From contig DXIE01000015.1 in the NCBI GenBank assembly GCA_019113005.1, forward strand, positions 1 to 64,000: a stretch of 64,000 nt of DNA. Reading direction: 5' to 3'. A model generated the notes under the pieces. That model was not told the origin of the DNA and made no database searches. It saw only the letters and a program-made list of their open reading frames with translations. The translations under genes were made by a program, and so were the position numbers. Positions 27,973-36,208 of this stretch are shown here, in pieces. This DNA comes from Candidatus Butyricicoccus avistercoris (GTDB lineage: Bacteria > Bacillota > Clostridia > Oscillospirales > Butyricicoccaceae). Each line of letters starts with the position of its first letter. The stretch's first letter is position 1.

Positions 27973-29451
27973 ATGGAGCAAAAAACATTATATAAAGAAA
28001 TCAGCACTCGCACAGGTGGTGATGTATATATCGGGGTAGTAGGCCCTGTCAGAACAGGTAAATCAACTTTTATTAAACGCTTTATGGAAACAATGGTAAT
28101 TCCAAATATAGAAAATATATATAAGCGTGAAAGAGCAAAAGATGAACTGCCACAATCAGCGTCAGGCAGAACTATTATGACGGCAGAGCCTAAGTTTATA
28201 CCAGAGGAGGCAGCTGAGGTTTCGACTGCTGAAGGTGGCTTTTGTAGAGTACGACTTGTAGACTGTGTGGGCTATCTTGTAGATGGTGCATTGGGCAGTA
28301 TGGAGGACGATTTGCCTAGAATGGTTTCGACTCCTTGGAACGATTCTCCAATGACAATGAGCCAAGCGGCTGAAATCGGCACAAGAAAAGTTATAGAGGA
28401 ACATTCTACAATAGGTCTGGTTATAACAACTGATGGCACATTTTCAGAAATTCCAAGAGAAAGCTATATGCCAGCAGAAGATAGAGTTATCGAGGAACTA
28501 AAACAAATAGGAAAACCATTTTTAACGCTGATAAATTCGTCTGTTCCTGATGGCGAAGCTGCTTTGAATGTGCAAAGAGAACTGCGTGAAAAACATGGTA
28601 TAGAGGCTTTACCTGTAAACTGTCAAACACTTTCTTCAAATGATGTGTCTAATATTTTAGCGGGTGTATTATATGAATTTCCTGTACAGGAGATTGCAGT
28701 TGAACTTCCTAGATTTATAGGTGTGCTGCCAGCAGGGCATAATGTGCGTGAGTCTGTATATGGTGATATCAGAGAAGCTGCAATAAAAGTGCAAAAAATG
28801 AGAGATATGCAGCAAACGGTCAATTTTATTGAGCAAAATCAATATGTATCTGAAGCTAGAGTTGCAGATATGGATTTAGGGGTTGGCAAGGTAAGATTAA
28901 AAATCACATTACCAAGCGAAGTTTTCTATCAGATTGTAGCGGAGAAAACAGGTGTAGATATAAAAGACGATGCAGATTTAATACCACTACTAAGTAGACT
29001 TGCAGAAACAGAAAGAGAATACCAGCGTATACAAGGTGCATTAGACCAAGCACAAGCAACTGGTTATGGTGTAGTTATGCCACAGGTGAGCGAGCTTTCG
29101 CTTGAAGCACCAGAAATTATAAAACAAGGTGGCAGATACGGTGTTAAATTATGTGCCTCAGCTACGGCAATACATCTGATTAGAACCGAAATAAAAGCCT
29201 CAGTAACTCCACTTGTAGGCACAGAAAAACAATCAGAGGAGCTTGTGCATTATATGCTCGGTGAGTTCGATGGCGAACCAGAAAAGATTTGGGAAACAAA
29301 TATTTTTGGAAAATCACTCAATGAGCTTGTAAATGAAGAACTTAGCAATAAACTTGCAAGAATGCCAGCAGATGCTAGAGATAAATTTAGAGAAACTCTT
29401 GAGAAGATTATAAATGAAAGCACAGGCGGACTTATTTGTATTCTCCTTTAA
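27973..29451 (+). CDS. spoIVA: Spore coat morphogenetic ATPase SpoIVA
   Basis: 492 residues, the usual length. The N-terminal GTPase-like ATPase domain has Walker A GPVRTGKST at 24-32 and a switch-type segment (RLVDCVGYLVDGALG). The middle and C-terminal regions are characteristic of SpoIVA, which polymerises with ATP hydrolysis into the base of the spore coat. The start at 27973 is preferred over 27955 because GAGGAGAG lies eight bases upstream and MEQKTLYKEISTRTGGDVYIG aligns with family N-termini. It is translated with the SipL-like gene. A bidirectional terminator follows. Confidence 0.96.
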   Translation: MEQKTLYKEISTRTGGDVYIGVVGPVRTGKSTFIKRFMETMVIPNIENIYKRERAKDELPQSASGRTIMTAEPKFIPEEAAEVSTAEGGFCRVRLVDCVGYLVDGALGSMEDDLPRMVSTPWNDSPMTMSQAAEIGTRKVIEEHSTIGLVITTDGTFSEIPRESYMPAEDRVIEELKQIGKPFLTLINSSVPDGEAALNVQRELREKHGIEALPVNCQTLSSNDVSNILAGVLYEFPVQEIAVELPRFIGVLPAGHNVRESVYGDIREAAIKVQKMRDMQQTVNFIEQNQYVSEARVADMDLGVGKVRLKITLPSEVFYQIVAEKTGVDIKDDADLIPLLSRLAETEREYQRIQGALDQAQATGYGVVMPQVSELSLEAPEIIKQGGRYGVKLCASATAIHLIRTEIKASVTPLVGTEKQSEELVHYMLGEFDGEPEKIWETNIFGKSLNELVNEELSNKLARMPADARDKFRETLEKIINESTGGLICILL

Positions 29452-29456
29452 CTGCA

Positions 29457-29490
29457 AAGGGACTTGATTTTTTTCAAGTCCCTTATTTTT
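29457..29490. terminator. Bidirectional terminator between spoIVA and feoB
   Basis: An 11-bp perfect stem (AAGGGACTTGA with TCAAGTCCCTT) lies between the two convergent genes, with T-rich sequence after it on the plus strand. The A-rich side for the minus direction is weak. Confidence 0.82.
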
Positions 29491-31558
29491 ATAGTATTAA
29501 GTTTGCAATCTGAGTGAAAACAAAGCATATAGTAAGACCGCATACAGTTGGAAGTATAATAGCAAGTAAAGTCCATTTTAAACTGCCTGTTTCTTTGCGT
29601 ATGGTCAGGCAAGTTGTAGCACAAGGCCAGTGCATAAGTGAAAACAGTATCATGTTTATTGCGGTTATAATCGTCCAACCATTATCTATAAGCAGTGTTT
29701 TCATAATATTTAAGTCATTTATTTCGGTTAAACTACCCTGAGAGAGATAAGTCATAAGCATAATTGGTACTACAATTTCATTTGCAGGAATACCGAGTAT
29801 AAATGCCATTAAAATTACACCATCTAACCCTATAAGCCTTGCAAATGGGTCTAAAAACTCGGTGCAATAATTTAAAATAGAGATATTATTTATATCTATA
29901 TTTGCAAAAAGCCATATAATAAGCCCACTTGGTGCAGCAACTATAACCGCACGAGCAAGCACAAAAAGTGTTCTATCAAAGATAGAGCGAATTATAACTT
30001 TGCCAAATTGTGGTGTGCGATAGGGTGGAAGCTCAAGTGTAAAAGAGGACTCCATACCTTTTAAAACCGTCCCAGAAAGCAATTTAGAGGTTATAAAAGT
30101 CATAAAAACACCGAATAATATAACTAAAACCAAGATTAAAGCAGATATAAAAGAGGTTTGTAAACCTGCTGTTTCATATGCAAAAAACATGGTTATAATA
30201 GCAATTATGGTAGGGAAACGACCGTTACAAGGCACAAAATTATTGGTTAATATAGCAATTAAACGTTCTCTTGGTGAGTCTATAATTCTTGCACCTGTTA
30301 CACCTACCGCATTGCAACCAAATCCCATACACATTGTGAGTGCTTGTTTGCCAGAGGCTTTGCATTTGCTAAAACATTTATCAAGATTAAAAGCTATTCT
30401 AGGCAAATAACCGAAATCTTCGAGCAAAGTAAAAAGCGGGAAAAATATCGCCATAGGTGGGAGCATTACCGAAACAACCCATGCAAGCACTTTATATACA
30501 CCAAATAACAATGGCTCATAAATAGCAGGGGATATGTTAAAATAAATTGCTTTTTCAATTAGAAAATCCTGAAAAGAGAATAAAAGTTCGCTTATTATGC
30601 TTGATGGATAATTAGCACCAGATATAGTTATCCAAAAAATCATAAGCAAAAATAAAATCATAATCGGAAAACCAGTTATTTTGCTTGTGAATATTTTATC
30701 TAACATTCTATCTTTTCTATCATAATTTGGGTTTTTCATTTCCACAACGCTTTCGGAAATGATTTCTGCTTTCTTTACAAAGGTTTCTGCTACGATATCC
30801 ATTATATGTGATGGTGTATAGCCTTGCTTTTCAAGCTCTAGCTTTAGTTTATTGTATTCGGCTATAAATTTGTCATATGTCGTGTTGTTTTGATATTTGT
30901 TTTTTATGGCATCTAAAAATATTTTATCTTGCTGTAAAAGCTTTAAAATAGTGAAACGAAATGGCAGTTCATTTTGCACAAGTTCTTTTGTTATATTAGT
31001 CATTTTGTCTATTGCATCTTCTATTATCTTTGGATATGAAATAGGCTTTAAATCAAGCCAATGACTTTTTGCCGAGCCTCTAGCCATAAGACATGTGAGT
31101 TTGTTTAAACCTTTACCATCTCGTGCGGTTGTACCGAGTACAGGTACACCCAAAATGTCAGAAAGTTTATCTAAACGCACGGTTATTTGCTTTTTTTTGG
31201 CTTCATCTAGCATGTTTACACATACAACAATTTGAGGGCAAATCTCCATTATTTGAAGCACTAAATTTAAGTTTCGCTCTAAACAAGTGGCATCACATAC
31301 AACAATTACACAGTCAGGCTCGGAAAAATAAAGAAAATCTCTTGCTATTTGTTCTTCGGTGGAGTGTGAAAGCAGCGAATAACAACCAGGTAAATCAACT
31401 ATTTTAAATTTAAATTTACCGTAACATTTAAAGCCATGTGCAAGCTCAACAGTTTTACCTGTCCAGTTACCAGTATGTTGTTTTAGCCCCGTTAAAGCAT
31501 TAAATATAGTGCTTTTTCCAACGTTTGGGTTGCCAGCAAGGGCGATTATTTTATCCAT
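29489..31558 (-). CDS. feoB: Ferrous iron transport protein B
   Basis: 689 residues. The N-terminal G-protein domain has G1 GNPNVGKST (9-17) and G3 DLPGCYSL, followed by the helical GDI-like region and a membrane part with two Gate motifs (FTLLEDFGYLPRIAF and the SGLIIWLFANI region). It imports Fe2+ across the cytoplasmic membrane. Its start overlaps the end of feoA by 13 bases, so they are translationally coupled. No feoC is seen. Confidence 0.96.
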   Translation of the reverse strand: MDKIIALAGNPNVGKSTIFNALTGLKQHTGNWTGKTVELAHGFKCYGKFKFKIVDLPGCYSLLSHSTEEQIARDFLYFSEPDCVIVVCDATCLERNLNLVLQIMEICPQIVVCVNMLDEAKKKQITVRLDKLSDILGVPVLGTTARDGKGLNKLTCLMARGSAKSHWLDLKPISYPKIIEDAIDKMTNITKELVQNELPFRFTILKLLQQDKIFLDAIKNKYQNNTTYDKFIAEYNKLKLELEKQGYTPSHIMDIVAETFVKKAEIISESVVEMKNPNYDRKDRMLDKIFTSKITGFPIMILFLLMIFWITISGANYPSSIISELLFSFQDFLIEKAIYFNISPAIYEPLLFGVYKVLAWVVSVMLPPMAIFFPLFTLLEDFGYLPRIAFNLDKCFSKCKASGKQALTMCMGFGCNAVGVTGARIIDSPRERLIAILTNNFVPCNGRFPTIIAIITMFFAYETAGLQTSFISALILVLVILFGVFMTFITSKLLSGTVLKGMESSFTLELPPYRTPQFGKVIIRSIFDRTLFVLARAVIVAAPSGLIIWLFANIDINNISILNYCTEFLDPFARLIGLDGVILMAFILGIPANEIVVPIMLMTYLSQGSLTEINDLNIMKTLLIDNGWTIITAINMILFSLMHWPCATTCLTIRKETGSLKWTLLAIILPTVCGLTICFVFTQIANLIL

Positions 31559-31794
31559 GGACTCACCTCACCGATGATTATATGCTGTGCATCTTGTTTT
31601 CTAAGTGCTATTATTGTTTGGCGTATGCGATAAGCCGAGGGGTCGCCCAATGGGCTTTTTGCTGTGCAAGTTATTAAAGTGCCTGATATCACCCCTAAAT
31701 CTTCCAGTCTTCTTTTGATATTTAAGTTATTATCAATATAATGTACAATAGCAGACTGATTAGCTTTAAGCTCTGAAAGACGCAAAAAAATCAC
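31546..31794 (-). CDS. feoA: Ferrous iron transport protein A
   Basis: 82 residues, an SH3-like FeoA domain (LSELKANQSAIVHYID ... RRLEDLGVISGTLITC ... GDPSAYRIRQTIIALRKQDAQHIIIGE). It is the cytoplasmic partner needed for FeoB function. First gene of feoAB; AGGAGGTG is directly upstream on the minus strand. Iron regulation by Fur is common for this operon, but I do not see a clear Fur box. Confidence 0.94.
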   Translation of the reverse strand: MIFLRLSELKANQSAIVHYIDNNLNIKRRLEDLGVISGTLITCTAKSPLGDPSAYRIRQTIIALRKQDAQHIIIGEVSPWIK

Positions 31795-31978
31795 CTCCTA
31801 AAAACAACATATTATAGGTAAATTTATATTTGTTTTTATTATGCTGTATCAGTCTATGTAAATTAAAGTAAAAATGTTACATATTAAAGATAATGAAAAA
31901 ATATTTGCCATAAATAAGTTTGTAAATAAGGCGAAAAATATTGAAAATTTTACTGTATACTAAAATTTTGTTGCAATA

Positions 31979-32007
31979 TTGACAAAAGTTTTAAAAAATA
32001 TTATGCT
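31979..32007 (+). promoter_or_regulatory. SigA-type promoter of the purine permease-adenine deaminase unit
   Basis: TTGACA (31979-31984), a 17-bp spacer and TATGCT (32002-32007). No purine riboswitch is recognisable in the short leader. Confidence 0.6.
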
Positions 32008-32052
32008 TATTGTATATGTGAGGAAAAAAGGAAAAATGAGGAGGAAATAAAA

Positions 32053-33427
32053 ATGAAGGAGTTTCTTGAAAAAACTTTTCGACTTAAAGAACACAATACA
32101 AATGTGAAAACAGAAATCCTTGCTGGAATAACAACATTTATGACAATGGGCTTATATTCTGGCGGTAAACCCAACGGTACTTTCGGCTTCTGGAATGGAC
32201 TCAGGTGCGATTTTTACAGCAACCGCAATTTCAGCGTGTTTTGCCACTCTTTTGATGGCTGCTTTTTCAAACTATCCATTTGCACTAGCCCCTGGTATGG
32301 GACTTAATGCGTTTTTCGCATACACAGTTGTATTAAATATGGGATATAGCTGGCAAACTGCTCTTGCGGCTGTATTTGTTGAGGGTATAATTTTTATTGT
32401 TTTATCACTTACAAATGTGCGTGAAGCGATTTTCAACTGTATTCCTCAGTCACTTAAATATGGTGTAACTTGTGGCATTGGTTTATTTATAACTTTTATC
32501 GGTCTGCAAAATGCAAAGCTTGTTGTTGCAAGTTCTACCCTTGTATCAATTTTCCCTTTTAAAGATTCTATTAAAGATGGAACTATTTATTCACAGGGTA
32601 TGGGTGCTATTTTAGCATTTATTGGTGTAATTTTAACCGTTGTATTGCTTGTTAAAAATGTTCCAGATGCAATCTTGATTGGAATACTCGGAACATGGAT
32701 TTTAGGTATTGTTTTTCAGATTTTAGGTATTTATGTTCCAAATGCAGAGCTTGGAATGTACTCTGTTTTACCTGATTTTTCTAATGGTATTTCTGTGCCT
32801 TCAATCACACCTACACTTATGAAGATGGATTTTTCTGGTCTTTTAAGTTTTAATTTTGTGACAATAATGCTTTCTTTCCTGTTTGTAGATTTATTTGACA
32901 CGCTAGGCACTCTGATTGGTGTTGCATCTAAAGCAGATATGCTTGATAAAGATGGTAAACTTCCAAGAATAAGAGGTGCATTACTTGCAGATGCTATTGG
33001 TACAACAGCAGGTGCAATGCTTGGTACATCTACTGTAACAACTTTTGTTGAAAGCTCATCTGGTGTAATGCTTGGTGGCAGAACTGGTCTTACATCGGTT
33101 ACAAGTGCGGTTTTATTTGGTTTATCACTATTTTTATCACCAATTTTCCTTGCTATACCATCTTTTGCAACCGCTCCAGCACTTATTATTGTAGGTCTTA
33201 TGATGCTTTCAAGCATAACAAGAATTAATTTTGATGATATGGCAGAGTCTGCTCCTGCATTTGTGGCACTTATTGCAATGCCGTTTATGTATTCTATTTC
33301 TGAAGGTATTGCACTTGGCGTTATTTCATATGTTGCTATAAATGTGTTAATAGGTAAAGCTAAAAAAGTACACCCTCTCATGTATGTACTTGCAATAGCG
33401 TTTATTTTGAAGTATATTTTTGTATAA
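32053..33427 (+). pseudogene. NCS2-family purine permease (AzgA/PbuG type), frameshifted near the start
   Basis: Frame one (from 32053) gives MKEFLEKTFRLKEHNTNVKT then EILAGITTFMTM, a classic AzgA-type N-terminus, and then goes wrong at GGG (32148-32150). With one G removed it reads MAYILAVNPTVLSASG and joins the second frame at MDSGAIFTATAIS, which runs intact to 33427. The result is 457 residues, the normal length, with about 12 membrane segments. The family imports adenine, guanine or hypoxanthine with protons. Adenine deaminase follows, so adenine is the likely substrate. The one-base change is either a sequence error or a recent inactivating mutation, as the rest is undamaged. Confidence 0.9.
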
Positions 33428-33434
33428 GGTAAAA

Positions 33435-33464
33435 AAGCCTGTTCGTTTTTTTGCGGACAGGCTT
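33435..33464 (+). other. Intercistronic hairpin between permease and adenine deaminase
   Basis: An 11-bp stem (AAGCCTGTTCG with CGGACAGGCTT, one wobble pair) around an 8-base T-rich loop. No T tract follows, so it looks like a processing or partial attenuation site rather than a full terminator. Confidence 0.55.
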
Positions 33465-33490
33465 AATGTTTAGAAAGGAAATTTAAGGCT

Positions 33491-35173
33491 ATGAAAAAAA
33501 AGCTGATTGGAACTGCAAGAGGCATTTTGAAAGCTGATATTATTTTTAAAAATGCAAAGGTTGTAGATGTTTTAACAGCAAGTATATATGAGGCTGATGT
33601 TGCAGTTGTAGACGGTTTGATTGCAGGAGTAGGCGAATATACCAAAGCAGATAAAATTATAGACCTAAAGGGAAAATATATTTGCCCAGCGTTTATAAAT
33701 TCACATTGTCATGTAGAGTCATCTATGGCAATGCCATCGGTTTATTGTGTAGAGGAGCTTTCATGGGGTGTTACAACGCTCATTACAGACCCACATGAGA
33801 TAGCTAATGTTTCAGGTGTTGAAGGTGTTTCATATATGCTTGAAAATACAAAAAATATGCCGATAAACTATTATGTACAAGTGCCATCTTGTGTGCCTGC
33901 AACACCTTTTGAACATTCAGGAAGTACATTAGATATTTTATCTATTGCTGAAATTGCTCAAATGAATGGTGTGCTTGGCATGGGTGAGATGATGAATGTT
34001 CCAGCAGTTTTATCAGCTGATGGAGACGTTTTAGCAAAGCTTGATTGGTTTAGAAATAAGCCAATAGACGGTCATGCTCCACAGCTTACAGGTAACGATT
34101 TACAAGGATATGTTATAGCAGGAATAAATACCGACCATGAAGCAACAACTTGGAAAGAAGCAAAAGAAAAACTTCGTTCAGGTATGTATGTATTAGTTCG
34201 TCAGGGCAGTGCATCTCAAAATTTAAAAGCTATTATGGAAGGTGTTATTGCTGAGGATATTGATACTACTAATATGGCATTTTGTACCGATGATAAGCAT
34301 TTAGCAGATATTCGTAAAGAGGGTACAATTAGGTATTGTGTTGTAAAATCCATTGAAATGGGTATGAAACCATTAAAAGCTATACAAATGGCAACTATAA
34401 ATGCGGCTAGAATATATGGTTTAAAACATTTGGGGTCTATAACGGCAGGAAAACAAGCGGATTTTATTGTATGTGATGATATAACAAAGTTTGAAAATAT
34501 AGCTGTATACTATAAAGGTCAAAAAATGGAACGTATAGTTGCTAATAGACCTAGTTGGAATATCGTTATTAATGGTTCGGTTAATATTAAAGATGTTACA
34601 AAATCTGATTTAGAGCTTGCAAAAAAAGAAAAATATCCTATTATTAAGATGATTCCACATCAAATAATAACTGATAAAGAAGAATTATCATATGATGATG
34701 CTATGGCTGGGTTAGAAAAAGGCGATATATGTAAAATTGCTGTTTTAGAACGTCATCATGCGACAGGGTATGTAGGTGTAGGATTATTAAAGGGTTATGG
34801 GCTTAAAAACGGTGCTATTGCAACAACAGTTGCACATGACTCACATAATATGATAGTTGTGGGAACAAATGACGAGGATATGCTTTTAGCAATAAATGAG
34901 CTGAAAAATGTACAAGGTGGTTATACAATAGCACAAAATGGAAAAATAATTGATACGTTACCACTTAATATAGCGGGTCTTATGTCAGATTTACCTGCCG
35001 AAAAACTAATAAACAGATTAGATGATTTAACAGCTAAAGCACATGAGATTGGAGTATCTAAAGATGTTGACCCATTTATAACCCTTAGCTTTATGGCACT
35101 TCCTGTAATTCCTAAAATAAGAATAACAGATATGGGCGTTTTTGATGTAGAAAGCTTTAGCTTTATAAAATAA
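33491..35173 (+). CDS. ade: Adenine deaminase
   Basis: 560 residues of the AdeC/Ade amidohydrolase family, which deaminates adenine to hypoxanthine. Metal-binding motifs NSHCHVESSM and ITDPHEIANVSG, then DGHAPQL, the DDKH loop and the C-terminal adenine deaminase domain with TVAHDSHNMIVVGTND. It is preceded by a purine permease 63 bases upstream, giving a salvage unit: import, deamination, then use elsewhere. GAAAGGAA lies before the ATG. Confidence 0.95.
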   Translation: MKKKLIGTARGILKADIIFKNAKVVDVLTASIYEADVAVVDGLIAGVGEYTKADKIIDLKGKYICPAFINSHCHVESSMAMPSVYCVEELSWGVTTLITDPHEIANVSGVEGVSYMLENTKNMPINYYVQVPSCVPATPFEHSGSTLDILSIAEIAQMNGVLGMGEMMNVPAVLSADGDVLAKLDWFRNKPIDGHAPQLTGNDLQGYVIAGINTDHEATTWKEAKEKLRSGMYVLVRQGSASQNLKAIMEGVIAEDIDTTNMAFCTDDKHLADIRKEGTIRYCVVKSIEMGMKPLKAIQMATINAARIYGLKHLGSITAGKQADFIVCDDITKFENIAVYYKGQKMERIVANRPSWNIVINGSVNIKDVTKSDLELAKKEKYPIIKMIPHQIITDKEELSYDDAMAGLEKGDICKIAVLERHHATGYVGVGLLKGYGLKNGAIATTVAHDSHNMIVVGTNDEDMLLAINELKNVQGGYTIAQNGKIIDTLPLNIAGLMSDLPAEKLINRLDDLTAKAHEIGVSKDVDPFITLSFMALPVIPKIRITDMGVFDVESFSFIK

Positions 35174-35297
35174 AGTTAACATATCGTAAATAAAAAGCCA
35201 CATATTTGTATAATATTTGCATTTCGCTTGTTTTTTTAATTGGGTTGTGCTATCATAAAAAACGGTTTATATGACATTGCAAAGGGGTTATTTTTAG

Positions 35298-35840
35298 ATG
35301 CAGATTAAATATACTGTTAGTCCTGATGATTTTGTAGCGTTTAATATGAGTTATATGTATAACAGTCCTGTTATGAGAGCTAATATTAGAAATACTAGAA
35401 TTATAAGTGCACTTATTGTTCTGGTTGGTGGTACTGTGCTTATGCAAATGCTTGGTAAATTGAATGTAATATCTGTTTTAATTTATGTAGCTTTTGCAGT
35501 TTTGGTGTTTTTCGCACTTCCATACACAATTAAAAAGAAAGTGCGTAAAGGAATTATGAAAATGCTTATGCAACCTCAAAATAGCCATGTTTGCACAGAA
35601 AAAGCATTAACTCTTGATGAAAAAGAGCTGTCATTAGTAGGTGGTGGCGAGGATAGCCATTACACTTATGATACTATTGAACGTGTAACAGAGGACGCAG
35701 AACATTATTTTATTTATGTTGGAGCTATGGCAGCTTTAATTGTACCTTACAGGGCTTTTGCAACAGGTGAGGAAAAAGCTGCATTTTATAATATGCTTTG
35801 TCAGCGAGTACAGCAGAATGGCGGCAAAATTAAGGCTTAA
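35298..35840 (+). CDS. YcxB-like membrane protein
   Basis: 180 residues. An N-terminal soluble strand region (MQIKYTVSPDDFVAFNMSYMY), two close membrane segments (about 37-57 and 60-78) and a C-terminal YcxB-type domain (ALTLDEKELSLVGGGEDSHYTYDTIERVTEDAEHYFIYVG ... ALIVPYRAFATGEEKAAF). The family has no known function. It is a single gene ahead of the thrS T-box; AAAGGGG precedes the start. Confidence 0.8.
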   Translation: MQIKYTVSPDDFVAFNMSYMYNSPVMRANIRNTRIISALIVLVGGTVLMQMLGKLNVISVLIYVAFAVLVFFALPYTIKKKVRKGIMKMLMQPQNSHVCTEKALTLDEKELSLVGGGEDSHYTYDTIERVTEDAEHYFIYVGAMAALIVPYRAFATGEEKAAFYNMLCQRVQQNGGKIKA

Positions 35841-35858
35841 AATCGTCAGTTTGCTCAG

Positions 35859-35887
35859 TTGACAAAAATTTAAAATAGGTGTATCAT
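35859..35887 (+). promoter_or_regulatory. SigA-type promoter of thrS
   Basis: TTGACA (35859-35864), a 17-bp spacer and TATCAT (35882-35887), directly upstream of the T-box leader. Confidence 0.78.
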
Positions 35888-35904
35888 GTTTCACATAATA
35901 GCAT

Positions 35905-36177
35905 AAAAGCGATGATGGAAAAGGGTTATGTTACTATCTTTTCAGAGAGTGGTTGCTAGGCTGTGACAACCGCATGATATAGCATTTTTCACCCGACCGC
36001 TTCCGGAGCTGCATAACCGAAATTTTTACAGTAAGTTATGCCGTGTCGTTCACGTTACGAACTCCGAGCGGCAGAAAATGTTTATGTTTTCTGCAAGCAG
36101 GGTGGAACCGTGGGACGTTTTATACGCTCTCACCCCTGACAAGTTTTTTAAGTTAGGGGCGGGAGCGTTTTTCTTTT
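35905..36177 (+). ncRNA. T-box leader of thrS, threonine-specific
   Basis: The leader has the AGAGAG start of stem I (about 35943), the T-box sequence AGGGTGGAACCGTGG (36099-36113) and a terminator with stem CGCTCTCACCCCTGAC (36125-36140) / GTTAGGGGCGGGAGCG (36152-36167) and a T tract. Two ACC (threonine) triplets occur at 35991-35993 and 35996-35998 in the region where the specifier loop should be; I cannot tell which is used. Uncharged tRNA-Thr would prevent termination and raise thrS expression. Confidence 0.93.
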
Positions 36178-36208
36178 GCCCCAGCAAGATTCCAAGGAGG
36201 AAAAATTC

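Noticed and set aside
31795..32052. Possible purine riboswitch before the permease and adenine deaminase genes
   Set aside because: I looked for the conserved three-way junction bases of the purine aptamer and did not find them; only a promoter and a short leader are visible.
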